From NCBI GenBank assembly GCA_007922225.1, contig ML679966.1, positions 36,336,793-36,400,792 of the forward strand: a stretch of 64,000 bases of DNA, written 5' to 3'. Origin of the DNA: Emydura subglobosa. Lineage: Eukaryota; Chordata; Testudines; Chelidae. The translations under genes and the position numbers were made by a program. The notes beneath the pieces are model-generated. The model ran no database searches. It was not told the origin of the DNA and saw only the letters and a list, made by a program, of their open reading frames with translations. Position 1 is the first letter of the stretch. Every line of letters starts with the position of its first letter. This document shows positions 11,111 through 22,790 of the stretch, piece by piece.

Positions 11111-12800
11111 CATTTTCAGATGTCACTGTTCATGTTATCAGGGATGGTAAGTTAAACAAATATAACAGTAGCTGTTAAACAAAATAAAAAACAAAACACC
11201 ATACTTTTGAAAGCAAGAAAATCACCAGGATTGTCAGTTCACAGCTGTAGTTAGGTGGCAAACAAAAGGGAGGTAAAGAGGTAAAAGAGGTTTCTTTTCT
11301 TTGTGGACAGGGTACAGTAGCAAATAGGGATGGCAAAATACTAGTAGGTAGAGCAGGCCACTCTCTCTATTGCTTCCAAATAGATTCCAGTGACCCACAG
11401 CAACTGTAGCAAACGTCTCAGAACATCAAGTGGATAATGGCCTCATCTTGTTCACCCAAGTTGCTTGATCACTGTAGTTTGCAATTTCCCCTTTCAGAAG
11501 GCATAATTTCAGAACAGTAAATCTTACTCTTTAGGCTTGTTTTAGGGTTGAAGTGCTACTTTTTAATGTTAATTTTTAAATTAGATCATGCCCTGAGTAT
11601 CACTTCTGAAACTTCCACAACAAAACTGACATACTCCAGTCATTTTGAATTGATTTACATTACATTGGGCATGCCCAGACTCATGAACACTCCCAGATTG
11701 AAGTACTGTTAAAAATTTAAGTACTTCTTTATATGGAAATTGCTCAAGAAAGTCCCATAATCCTGATTTCTTCCCAGTTGAAGGGCCCTTAGACATTATA
11801 AATGCTTGAACAAGTTTAATTATGTCTATTATGCATGACTAGAACTTATATTCATTGTTATTTCTAATTACATATACTAATGTCAGTGCAAAACGACCAT
11901 TACAAAGCTACTATAAGTTTATTTGATCTTTAGGAGTACATCTACCTGTAGAATTGATACAGCATATACCAGTAGGATTACAACTTTATAAACACATGAC
12001 TTTCTGAATACTGGAGTATTCTCTACTTTGACTTATTCTCACCCTTCCTCTACTTCGGCAGCCATCATCTTAGCAGTTCAGTAACATCTTCATCCTTCCC
12101 TTTGGGGTACTTTGGGATTCCTGAAGACTTGGAGGGTGAAATCTTGACCCTATTGAAGTCAGTAGGCCAATGAGGCCAAGGTTTCACCTCTAAAGCTTCT
12201 TTGTATACTTGGTGTTCCCTGAAGGGACCTACTCTACTGATCTCTATATGGGGAGATGATTCTGCGCTGCTGTATGTTTTTATGTCCATCTTATGTCTAT
12301 GACAGATACAATCAGCCTGTCTAAGTTTATTCTGTTTCATAGTTGTACTTAGGATTTTAATGTTTAATTACTACTAATCTTTTTTATTTTTAAAACAACA
12401 TAGTGATCTCCTTGCATAAATGAACTGTGCTTTCCTTTATAACAATTTATTCAAGAGTCTGCTCCATACTAGGAAATTGACTTGCTGAAAGCCAGGTTCA
12501 ATATGGTTCTCTCTGAGTCAAAACTGAAAGCAATTTAAATGCTAGTGAAAGCTATTTTCAGAAAGTATGATTTCACTAAGTCACTGTTCAGTCTGGACTT
12601 CTGAACATCTGAAAACTAAGGATTGTGGGATAGCTAATTTCAATTCCCACTCGTTGGCATATCATTTCCTCACTGTTATTTTGGTAACGACTGTTGTATT
12701 TTTTTTCTTCACTGTTATTTAGTTCCTTATTGTAGCCTGATTTTAATTGTATCAATATTGAATAGGGTTATAGGTTTGCCAAATGATCTGATTAGAGGAT
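11111..12800. other. No recognisable gene
   Basis: AT-rich sequence without convincing frames. A 'ttgaagtcagtaggccaatg' word near 12156 is another trace of the dispersed palindromic repeat family. Nothing else was assigned. Confidence 0.45.
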
Positions 12801-12829
12801 CATGAGGTTCGCATCCTAACCAGGCTCCA

Positions 12830-13560
12830 GAAGAATTTATAAGGACTCTCGGGGGTACCACAGGAATATTTCAATGATAACCAAATTTGTATAATTTTAT
12901 AATTTATTAAGATAACATAAAATGATAAACAAATGACTGATATAAAGTAAATGAACAATCAAATGAATAATGGATAAGACAGTCTTAATTATAGAGACTT
13001 ATATAATATATATCTATGATATTTTTTAGCCTAATATACTCACACCTTCCCTAATGACCTGGTTGAGAGATGTCTCACCTCCGGGGGAGGGGGGGTAGGC
13101 AATGCAGAGAGCTAAGAGTAAAGAAGCTTCAAGCAGGAATAGATGACGATCGCCTCAAATAGCACGATCTTTCCATTCTTATACTCTGAGAATATGGGTC
13201 CTCCTTCTAAGTCCATACTTGGATTCCTACCCCAGAGTAGTGGGGTACCCACATGTCATAGGCTGGCAGGTTCATGTATATTAATGAGATATTCTCATCA
13301 TTTATCAGAAGTTTCCATGATCTCACCTTTGCCTTTTTGACCCTCTGTGGGTTTTGTGGTATATTTGTTTTTCTGACAGGAAAAGGGTCCCGAGTTTTAT
13401 GATGTATTGGTTAATACCTGACATTACCCCTTTTAACATCTAAGTCAAAAGGTCTGCTAAATCTTGATAAAAACAACTCCATATATGTCTTGTTATGTTA
13501 TACCTCATCTCTTTCGACACTTAACTAAGTCAAAGGTCCCAAATTGCGTAGCTATCTTAC
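12830..13560 (-). mobile_element. Possible solo LTR, boundaries unclear
   Basis: A block with distinct composition runs from a GC-rich flank at about 12830 through an extremely AT-rich tract with 'ttataatttattaagataac' (12898-12917), then a G-run at 13083-13097, to 'cctgacattacccctttt' and 'ggtcccaaattgcg'. On the minus strand this resembles an LTR with its poly(A) region near 12910. No terminal TG...CA pair or target duplication could be fixed, so the call rests on composition and general resemblance. Confidence 0.3.
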
Positions 13561-14269
13561 AGGATTTTTGGCCCGTAAGGTACTTGGCATTACAGCAAAA
13601 TATATAAACTTATAACTCTATTATTAATCACACCATCATACTTAAATTTTATAAGAAATGATATATCCCTATAGGATCCCTATAGAATGCAAGCAAGCAG
13701 GATAGTTTTTATAGGCTACATTATTTGATAGAAAATTCTGTTTTAGGACAAATTCTCCTCTAGACATACATCTGAGTGTAGGTGGCTTACAAACAGCTGC
13801 TCAAGAAACATTCACAGGATCTGTATTCTTGGGAACTTCTCACCAAGTGATATTAAACTGGGAAAAATAAACAAAGAAGAATCTGTTTGGCTTAGTGATG
13901 CAGTTACTTTCCAGTGCATGGCACAATGAAAGCATCAAACAGTAGTCCCGCCCCCCACCTTTAACATTGCCTACAGGTAAATAAGAAAGCCACATTCCTG
14001 CTAGCTGGCTGCTGCTGAGAGAGTTTGCCACCTTCTTTAGAGATGATGCACAGCAGCAGCGAACTGTGGGCTGAAGAGAAAAAACAAATAATTACATTAT
14101 ATCTAGTTATTTCAGTGTCTGCACAGATTGAGTTTGTTATTGTGAGATTGATGTACCATGTGTATTGTTGCATTGTTCATCCACAGTAATGTAGTTTTGT
14201 AGATTGCATCAGTCCATGGAGAAATGTAGTGGAATCTCTCTCAGCATTTTCTAGAAGTTTCTCAAAGAA

Positions 14270-14690
14270 ACAATATTAAAGGTGCCACTGCAAACTATCC
14301 TGATATGAAGGAAAGATAGTAAGAGGCCAATAGGATTCCATCAGGAGCTCTTTAATGACCTGAAAATCAATAAGGAATCTTGCAAGAAGTGGAAACATGG
14401 ACAAATTGCTAAGGATGAGTACAAAAAGAATAGTACAAGCATGAAGAGACAAAAATCAGAAAGGCTAAGGCACAAAATATCCCACCTAGCAAGAGACATT
14501 AAAGGCAATAAAAAGAGGTTCTTTAAATACATTAGGTGCTAGAGAAACAGAAAGGAACGTATAGGTCCTCTAAACATAGGGGAAGGAGAGCTAATAACAT
14601 CAAGAAGGCTGAAGTGTTAAATGCCTATTTTGCTTCAGTTTTCACTAAAAAGGCTAATGGTGACCAGATACTCAACACAGTTGCTATTTA
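14270..14690 (+). mobile_element. CR1 LINE ORF2 fragment (linker before RT)
   Basis: In the plus-strand frames the segment encodes the Lys-rich linker between endonuclease and reverse transcriptase of CR1. Visible pieces are 'DLKINKESCKKWKHGQIAKD', a Lys/Arg-rich stretch, 'HLARDIKGNKKRFFKYI', and then 'KAEVLNAYFASVFTKKANGD' (CR1 pattern KAEVLNxFFASVFT). A stop follows 'KYIRC'. It ends abruptly at about 14690 where a different LINE begins. Neither the endonuclease nor the RT of CR1 is present. Confidence 0.7.
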
Positions 14691-14697
14691 TCCTCCT

Positions 14698-16845
14698 GAG
14701 CGGCTGTTGGACTTCCAGGCTAGTCATGGATTGCCCTTAACGAACACCATGTTCAAACACAAGTTTGCTCATAAATGTACCTGGTACCAAAGCACCTTAG
14801 TCCGAAGATCAATATAGTCTTTACAAACGTTTCATCAGACCTAAGATGGTATGTTCTGGACTTCATAGTCGTTTCATCAGACCTAAGATGGTATGTTCTG
14901 GACATCCAGATGAAGATAGGAGCAGAGCTGTCAATTGATCACTAGTTGGTGGTAAGTGGGATCTGGATCACAGCATGCTAGCTGGATAGACATGGGGGGC
15001 CCAGACAATCAGTGCAGCTGTGGCTGTCATTAAAGCAAAAGCCAGGGCCTAGGAGGAGTTTGGAAAAACCATGGAGAATGACTACCAGACAGTCTCAAAA
15101 GTGTTATGGCAAACCATTCGTTGCCTTAGGAGGGGTCAGCATGACATTGCCCAGGCTGTTCTCAGCCAGGGTGGCGAAATGATGACCGTGACTGAGAAGA
15201 TTGTTGAGAGGTGGACTGAGTACTTTGAGGAATTCCTAAAACCGGTGGACATACCTTCCTTTCAGGAGGTGTACTAGAAATCCCCAGTGGGATCTGATCT
15301 ATTTCTGTTGATGAGGTTGCTGCAGAGGTAAAGTGCCTTTGCAGTGGTAAGGCAGCAAGAGTGGACAAGATTCACCTGGAGATGTGAAATCACTGGACAA
15401 AGTCGGGGTGTCATGGTTAACGTGCCTCTTCAATGTTGCATGGAAGTCATGTGCAGACCGAGGGACTGGCAAACTGGGATGGTGGTCCCGATCTTTAAGA
15501 AAGGAGACCAGAGGGTTTATTCCAACTACAGGGGGTTCACACTTCAGCCTTCCCAGCAAAACCTATGCCAGGGTTTTGGAGAAGAGGCTACACTCATTAA
15601 TTGAACCTCAGATTCAGGAGGAACAATGCTGTTTCCATCCCAGAATTGGAACAATGGACCAGTACTTTGCTTTCTCACAGATACTCGAGGGATCGTGGGA
15701 GTTTGCTAACCTAGTCTACCTTTGTTTTGTAGATCTAGAGAAGGCTTATAACCATGTTTCCCAAGGTGTCCAATGGGAAGTGCTGTGGGAGTATGAGGTG
15801 CCAGTGCCACTGCTGCATGCTATCTGGTCCCTCTATTCTAGGAATGAGAGTTTTGTCTGCATTCTTGGCATTAAACTGAGTTAATTCAAGGTGGGTCTTG
15901 GACTCTGCCAAGGATGCGTCCTGTCCCCACTCCCATTCATGATTTTCATGGACAGCATATCAAGAAGCAGCTGTGCTGGATAGTGTATCCAGTACAGGGA
16001 CTTGGAGGTGGCATCTCTGCTGTTTGCAGATGATGCTGTCCTTCTTGCTTCTTTAGACTGTGATCTCTGACACGCATTCTAACACTTCACTGCTGAGTGT
16101 GAAGCGGCTGGGATGTGAATCAGCACCTCCCAATAAGAGGTCATGGTTCTTTCCTGGAAGAAAGTGGAGTGTTCTCTCCAGGTGAAAGGGGAGCATCCGT
16201 CCTTAGTGGCAGAGTTTAACTATCTAGGGGTCTTGCTCACAAGTGGTGGTAAGCGGGAATGGGAGACTGACCGGTGGATTAGTGCAATGGCAGCAGTTAT
16301 GTGGATGCTGTACAAATCCGTGGTGGTGAAACAGGAGCTAAGTTTTTGGATGAAGTTCTCAGTTTACAGGTTAATCTATGCCCCCATCCTCACCTATGGT
16401 CATGAACTTTGGGTAATAATCAAAAGGACAAGATCACGGTGGATCACAAGCGGTGGAAATGAGGTTTCTCTGCAGGGTGGCTGGACTGACTCTCTGATAT
16501 AGGGTGAGGGGCTCAGCTATTTTGGAGAGCCTTGGAGTAGAGCTGCTATTCCTCCGGATCGAGAGGAGTCAGCTGAGGTGAACTGGGCACTTAATAATGA
16601 TGCCTCCAGTAGGGTTCCTTTGGAACTATACTGGGCACGTCCCACTGGGAAGAGGCCCTGAGACCAGCCCAGGACATGCTGGAGGATTATATCTCCCAGC
16701 TGGCCTGGGAACACCGGGGAGTCCCCCAGGAGGAGCTGGAACCTGTTGCAGAAGAAAGGGAGGTCTGGTCCTCCCTACTCTCCATGCTGCTGCCGTGACT
16801 CTCACCAGAAAAAGCAGCATAAAGGAAAAGAAGAAGAAGGAGGAG
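14698..16845 (+). mobile_element. Degenerate non-LTR retrotransposon (Rex/RTE-like), near 3'-complete
   Basis: A LINE remnant with domains in order. The end of the endonuclease is at about 14700-14990 ('LLDFQASHGLPLTNTMFKHK'). A linker at 15070-15280 includes 'KIVERWTEYFEEFLKPVDIP'. Reverse transcriptase spans about 15340-16130: 'VPIFKKGDQRVYSNYRG', motif A 'CFVDLEKAYNHV' (second Asp replaced by Asn), 'GLCQGCVLSP', and motif C 'LFADDAVLLAS' with FADD intact. A C-terminal part follows with 'EFNYLGVLLTSGGKREWETD' and 'YAPILTYGHELWVI'. It ends in an A/G-rich tail at about 16820-16845. Frameshifts and stops are frequent, so it is dead. The protein resembles a family common in fish and reptiles; I favour Rex1/Babar or a relative but cannot settle the clade. 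Confidence 0.82.
14828..14903 (+). repeat. 42-bp offset tandem duplication inside LINE
   Basis: A 34-base stretch starting 'cgtttcatcagacctaagat' at 14828 is repeated without change at 14870, an offset of exactly 42 bases. It lies in the endonuclease coding part of the LINE. The identity of the two copies suggests the duplication is younger than most mutations in the element. Confidence 0.9.
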
Positions 16846-16899
16846 AAATTTTATAATGTTAATTTATATTGAGTCCACTTAGTTTAAAGCGGACAATTA

Positions 16900-18925
16900 A
16901 ATAATTTACTATTATTTGAAAACTGTGACACACTATGCACTACCACCACTCCACCATCTTCCACAACAGATACAACCTAGCATATAATTTGGAGATATGC
17001 AGAAAGCAGAAGAGCTAGAGGAGGCATCCCATTTAAAATGGTGAAAGTGGACAAGATATCAGCTATGAATTTGCAGTTAGGAATGGGTGAACCTGAGTAG
17101 TTTGGATTTGTGTACTGATGTTGACTATGAAATTCAGTACCTAAATACTCATCTTGAAGCTGCAGACTTTAAGTAAAAGGTTCTTCTGAGTCAGCCATGA
17201 AACAGGATAACTGTCTCCTTTTCCCTGCCTTCCATGTATAGGTTCCTAAAAGCAGTACAAATGTTAGAGCAGTTTTTGTGTCCTCCCTCATAACTACAGG
17301 GAATGACGCACTGATTGGAGGAGCAGTGTATTCTTCCCTCAACATGGGATTTAAGGTGTGCGTGTAGGGACATGGGTGCAGGTGAATCAGGAAGAGTATC
17401 AGAAAAAGCTGAGTACTTCCTTAGGAGCAGGGCCAATGTACTGGCCAGGTCAGCTCTTTCTTTGTAATCTGGAAATAATTTCATTCCAGAAGTCAGTAGG
17501 GGGGAACAGGCTACTTTGAGATCTCTGGAGTGGGTAGTTCAGATCTTCTAAGCATGGTGTGAGAGGTGACTCAGGTGTACACAAACCACAGGAAACAGAA
17601 AAATCCCATGATAATAGGAAAAGTGGTAATGTAAACAACCTTCTCCCTTTAAAATATACATTTCACTAAGCAATCAAATGAAAATTTAGAGAATCAGTGA
17701 GATTTTCCTGTGATGATGGGAGGAGTGTTTGGCACCAGACAGGATCAGGCTCAAGAACGGTATTTTAAAAAATAATAATATAGTTAAAACAACTGGGACA
17801 AAATCTAAAGTCTTCACTGAGTTATTCTTTATTCAGAATTTCCAATAAAATGTATTAATAGTCTAAATTCTGATGTGCAGCAGGCACTGCACTTCCCAAA
17901 TAAGTCACTGGGTCAAATCATGTAGTCTTTATAGCTTTTTAAAAGTGGTGGGATTTCGCTTAACTAAGAACTTCATAAAAGATAAGTATCACAGGCTCTG
18001 GCCCTAGTACAAACACCCTTTTCAATCCTCCAACTCCGACTAAGCATTCACACCTTACAAACCTAAAAGACTTTTTGTAAGTTTAGAAAAACACTGAGCA
18101 GAGTTCTGTGCCAGTCCAGCAAATGCTGTACTATAATGGGTGTGCTATAGTGTTTGTGTCCCAGTCTCTAACTTCCTTCTAGGCTTCTAGCATTTTCATT
18201 TGCACTAAAGGCCTTTTACACTCCTCTGGCAGTGTGAAGTGGCCTCAAAGTAAATATAATTTACATTCATACTCACTTTAAGGCCTCTTTGCTCTAGTAG
18301 CGTAAAAGTGGCCTCAATGCAAACAAGAATCAAGCCCAAAGTCATACTTACTTATTTTAATGACATATCTCATTACACAAGTGTAAATCCAGGTTAAATT
18401 CATTGAATTCAAAACTGAAATCAGAATCTAGCCTTAGATTACTAATTATGCATGATTCTTTCATCAGTTCCTTCCATTGTTCCCTGGGAGGGAAAAAAGC
18501 CGGAATTACACTGATAATTGAAGGTTCTCAAACATTCAGAAGCTGCCTCTCAAGAATCCTTGGGAAAGGTGCCAGGTCCGGTACTGTTGCATGTGCATCC
18601 CTTTACTCTATCATTTTAATCAAATGGATATCAATCAGTGATTACTGCTGTGGTTATCCAGTGTAGCTGCCTGATGCTGCAGATAGTGTAAGTAGTATTT
18701 GAAACTAATGACAGCAGTAAGCTCCTTGCCTAGTCTTTCATCAATGACAATTAAAAATACTTGGTTTTTCAAGATCTTTATCTACCTGTGATGACTTGGT
18801 AAATATGTAGCAGGTAAAATGACTCAGTCACAAAAGCTTTGGTTTTGTGAAACTCAGATAACAAACACTTCTTTCTACCCACATTAATGATATCTGCCAG
18901 TATTTCCCACCGATACCTTGATAGG
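16900..18925. other. No gene; scattered old repeat
   Basis: No convincing coding frame. At 18190-18320 two related words, 'aaggccttttacactcctct' and 'aaggcctctttgctctag', each followed by 'aagtggcctca', form an imperfect internal repeat resembling an old reptilian repeat family. The rest is unassigned. Confidence 0.4.
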
Positions 18926-18929
18926 TTTA

Positions 18930-19600
18930 CTGTCTCAGAGAATAGAAGTCACATACATCCAGACTGTCAAAGCCAGGCCATGGATGGTCTGTGCGCACCG
19001 GTTACCAAGTTGTGGTCAGGAGACAAGTAGCAGGGTCAGAGTCAAGTCAGGTCAGGATACCAAGAAGTCAGGGTCAGGTACCAGGTTACAGACAGCAGGA
19101 AAGTACTGGAGTCAGTCACCGGGAGACATGCAAGCTAGGTCTTCACTTCACTGCGCCAATGGGAAATGCCCTCCCGTCGATGCAGCATTACTCTTCTTGG
19201 CGGGGGTGGATTAGCAGAATCAATTTCCGGGTCAATTGAGCAGGTCTCCACTTCTGCTCAGTCGATCCCAGTGAATCGATCGGGCGGCACCAACTGTGCC
19301 GCCGTGAGTATAGACGTAGCCTAAGATTCACAGCAAGGCAAGGTCTTGAGCAGAAGCAAACAGGCAGTATGCATGAGCCAATCAATCAGTGGGCTGCCAG
19401 GAGCTCCCACTCAGGCTTAGTTGTGTGGTACTTTTGGCAACATCTAGCATCATGGGCTTCCTTAGTAGAAACTTGCCTCACACTTCCAGTAGTGATGCAG
19501 AAGTGTGGGCAACCCCAAACCCACCTAGTTGCCAGTGCTACTCTTCTTGTAACAACTCACACCACAGCAGCCTTCTGTAGTTTGAAACTATTTTCGTAAG
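18930..19600 (-). mobile_element. LTR-like element split by a MITE
   Basis: The left part (18930-19137) is rich in 'gtcag/gtcagg' words. The right part (19322-19600) contains 'caggcagtatgcatgagcca' and 'gggctgccaggagctccc'. Read on the minus strand, the right part resembles the plus-strand repeat at 28740-29110; for example 'actgcctgtttgcttctgct' here matches 'actgcctgtctgcctctgct' there. The two are therefore copies of one LTR-like family in opposite orientation. A Harbinger-type MITE sits between the two parts. Outer ends are approximate. Confidence 0.5.
19138..19321. mobile_element. Harbinger-type MITE inserted in LTR
   Basis: The right end 'gtatagacgtagcc' followed by 'taag', and the left end 'ggtcttcactt' preceded by 'ta', have the form of the TIRs seen in other MITEs of this window. 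The internal sequence 'ggaaatgccctcccgtcgat' is homologous to 'ggaagatgccctcttgttga' in the MITE at 45024-45308, so both belong to one family. The TSD is probably TAA-type, but its left copy is altered (TAG). Confidence 0.65.
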
Positions 19601-20437
19601 TAGCTTTTAATGGATTTGTGATGGGTTCCTGCCATAAATGCTACTAATTCTTGTATATCTGTTTAAACACATTGGTCCAGATTCATCCCTGGTGTATTAC
19701 CACTCGCTGAAAAGGCACTATATAAGAGATCAAACTTTCTAAGAGAACAGATAACCTTCGAAATAGGCGTACCCAGTAATCTGAAATACTAGGCTCAGGT
19801 TTTCCGTCAACTTTATCACTCACTCAGTATCTCAGATTTCTCATGGGCATTTCTTGATCAATGGTAGATAAGACAAGGTTTAGGTTTCTTGTTCTACTTC
19901 TGTTGGAACATATAGTGATCTAATTATTTGTGCATCACCTAAGTCAGACAAACAAAGAAGCCTAAAAAATCCCCAACAACATAATGCCCCTGGACTCAAC
20001 TGATCCCAAAAGTCAAGTGTTGCTTTGACATCTCTTCTCCTGGCAGGTCTTAGCTTTTGAACTGCTTTATATAAGAAAACAACTTTAAGCTCTGATGCTT
20101 GGCCTGCAGCTGTTACTTTATTCAACACTCAGACATTTCTTAAATCTCAAGCCTGACTGAGTAGAAAGGTGTGGCATTAAAAATCCATATACAAGGAGTG
20201 GGAACATTACAAAATGTTGTGTTCAACTATTTATAAGATTAGGTCCTGAGGCTTGTGATGTGAAGTAGGGCTCTAAATTGACCTTTACTATCTCAGCATT
20301 AAAAGCAAATTCCAGATTAGTGACTAGGAGACAAATACTTGCATCTGGATAAAGGAGTGCTGATGTTATGAGCCGGTATCATCTTAAATATGTCTGATAT
20401 CTCTTTGGTTTCTTTCCTAAAGAATTGGTTTACTTTT

Positions 20438-20720
20438 GAGGGTGAGCAAAATCCTACACTCAGCCAAAGAAGGAAGGAGTTAATGGTCAGTGTTGCGGAC
20501 AGGAGCTACACTCAGCTTTTCCCCATGGTGTTCAGAAATCATGCTGGGCCCAAGATGTTTGAAAGAGATCCTCTTTATTCACTGCCAACTGCCCCTGCAA
20601 AACAGAATATGGGCTTCTGCAGTGCCTCCCCCCACACTTCCTGCCTGAGAAGCTATCCCCTGTAAAGATTCAATTCCCAATACCACATCTTCCTTTCCCA
20701 GCCAAAACTTAACAAGAACA
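20438..20720. mobile_element. Decayed LTR-like repeat, copy A
   Basis: 'aaagagatcctctttattca' (about 20562), then 'cttctgcagtgcctcccc' and 'caattcccaataccacatc' align in order with sequences at 22438-22560 (copy B). The front part, 'gaaggaaggagttaatgg', also matches 23834-23855 (copy C). Copies A and B flank a Gypsy-type integrase remnant in the same orientation, the arrangement expected of two LTRs, although the internal region is far too short for a complete element. Confidence 0.4.
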
Positions 20721-21284
20721 ACACTTAAACAAGATTTATATAACACACAATTCTAAATATTTATAACCAACCTGCTAACTAAAGTACTAACAATGTTTGT
20801 TTAATCTCTGAGGTGCCTTACATTGTTACTTGGACTTGAGGATCTCCCTTAAAATATCAGTACTACTGTCAAGAGACAATGAATCCACTTGTTCTGACAG
20901 TGTTATGTCCTGGGGCTCGGTTGTCTTGACCTGTTATGGTTGTTCCCTGAGCCCTGCTCAAGCAAAACAGCAAATGAAGTGCTCCATATCTCCCACCCTT
21001 CTGGAAGCTAGAGAAGATGTTGCATATTCCTCTTCAGTATATATCCAGCTAGGGTGACATCTTCATAGGGCAGCCCCATGTGACACCACCACTCTTTGCA
21101 ACCACTGATTTCCATCACAGAGGCACACTGCATAGTGCTCATGAAATGGGGGCAGTTCCCCCAGGATCCCAAATCACATTGCTGTATTTGTTTAGATTTA
21201 TCTGCAAATTCCTGTTTTAGATTCTGCAAATCTTCATTTCTTCTGACATCAGCTTCTACCATTACAAGTATTCAAGTTTTCAGT

Positions 21285-21478
21285 TTTCTGTTTAAACAAG
21301 ATGTCCGCAGGTGACAAACCATGTTTCATTCGTGCCATTCTGTCATTTAACAATGCTAACTATGGGTCAGAGTCTGATTCTGCAATCTTTTTCAGTTACT
21401 GCTTTTTTCATTTTCCATCAACTCATTCGATTTGGAATAATGTGAACTAGCAGTTACAAGTCTTAACCCAAACTTCAA
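21285..21478 (-). pseudogene. Gypsy-type retrotransposon integrase remnant
   Basis: Minus-strand frames give the C-terminal half of a retroviral/Gypsy integrase core. The first block is 'FGLRLVTASSHYSKSNELME' (family pattern: HVTSSPHYPQSNGxAE, the region of the third catalytic residue). After a one-base frame change and a stop comes 'LALLNDRMARMKHGLSPADI', then 'LFKQ' (family pattern: LALLxYRNTPxxGLGxSPAQLLMGR). The integrase DDE acidic residue falls in 'NELME'. RT and protease are absent. The piece lies between repeat copies A and B. Confidence 0.72.
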
Positions 21479-21554
21479 TGCAGTTTCATAGTTAACATCC
21501 TCTGACTGAGTTAATGAAAAATTCTAAAACATGTCAAGTGTATCAGAATCAGCT

Positions 21555-22203
21555 TGTCACGGGGTTTCCTTCACTGTTAGCAGCGCCTTCTGCTGGCCAT
21601 CCCGGGAATTAGCTCCGCTAGGCTTGCACTCTCCCTCTGGTCGTGTCTTCCCCCATCCTGTCTCGCTCTGCGACACTGCTCACTCTCAGATCTGCAGTCT
21701 CTTCTTTGTGGCTTGGCCCTCCAGCCAGCTTACTAAGGTCCTCCACTTCTGGGAAATTCAAAGTCCCTCCAGACCCACTGTCTGGCTGGCATCTTCTATG
21801 TCCTTGCCACTTCCCAGCAGAGGAACTCAGGTCCACCCTCTACACTGGGTTCCAGCCCAGGGACCCTACAACAAGCAGCCACGGTGTCTACATGGTCTGA
21901 CCCCTTGCTGTTGTTTCCCCTGGGCTTCTTCCTACTCATCTAGTTTCCCCCCCACTCTCTGGGCTTGCCAGCCTCCCAGTTCCCGCCACTCAGGTAGTAA
22001 CTTCAGCCTACTTCCTGCAGCCCTCTTGCTGCTCACTGCTCTTGGGCTTTATAGAGGCCCCACTTGTTCCTGCCCAGTTAAGCCTATTTCTAACTAGTGG
22101 CACACTCCCTGGCTCCTCCTCCAAGTGCACCCGGTGGAGTTAAGTGACCTGCCTGGCCACCTTAACCCCTTGCAACTCTGTGTGGGCTGGTTGCCCCTTC
22201 ACA
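21555..22203 (-). mobile_element. Solo LTR with 5-bp target duplication
   Basis: The element starts 'tgtcacgggg' and ends 'ccccttcaca', with terminal TG...CA and a short imperfect inverted repeat. It is flanked on both sides by 'cagct' (21550-21554 and 22204-22208), a perfect 5-bp target duplication. On the minus strand 'ctctataaag' (22046-22056) is a good TATA box, so the LTR probably reads leftward. No internal retroviral sequence is attached, so it is a solo LTR formed by recombination. It interrupts the older Gypsy remnant. The repeat at 54823-55490 belongs to the same family. The 188-codon plus-strand frame within it is noncoding. Confidence 0.8.
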
Positions 22204-22399
22204 CAGCTGTTGTCAGAAATAAGATTGCCTTCTGATTATCTTCCTTTTCATTGGCATTCATTGCTTGCAGACACAGAGTGAAATGCTGTTTAAAATCACT
22301 TCCAGTTGTCTTCCACATTTCCAGAGAGTTTTTGCTGGGGTGTAGCTTTTAGCTGTGCTGTTTTCCACTCAGGTTATTTTCTTTAATTTCTGTTTATTC

Positions 22400-22790
22400 C
22401 TGGTAATACATCATGCTCAGGAATCACTCTGATATTACAAGAGATCCTCTTTTTTCAGTAACACGGTTCCAAGTGCTTTTGCAGCATATCTTCCCCACAA
22501 TTCCTGTCTGGAAAGTTAAAACTCTTAAGGGTTCAGTTCTTAATACCACATACCCAACAACCCCTGCCCCCAGTGTCAAGATTGGAGGGTGGGTCTTCCA
22601 GCTGGAAGAAATAAGAAGGAGAGGTACAAGAAATAAAAGGAAGGAAGCAGGACACTAGTGGTGGCTGCTTTCAGAGAATGAGGAGTTCTCTTGTAGGTCT
22701 GGAAGGGACTGGATCCCAGAGGCCTGAGAACTACAGCCTGCCCAGAAAAGCGGACAAAGGAGTGAGGCACCAAGTTTCCGCTTAGTTGTT
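22400..22790. mobile_element. Decayed LTR-like repeat, copy B
   Basis: The left half aligns with copy A ('agagatcctcttttttcagt', 'agttcttaataccacatacc'). The right half (22600-22790) aligns with copy C at 23930-24095 ('ttgtaggtctggaagg' and 'cctgagaactacagcctgcc' versus 'ttgtaggcctaggagg' and 'cctgagaactgcagtccacc'). The three copies therefore share one LTR-like family. Ends were not determined. Confidence 0.45.

Noticed and set aside
21531..22097. 188-codon plus-strand open frame
   Set aside because: It lies mostly within the solo LTR at 21555-22203, opposite to its inferred orientation. Low complexity.
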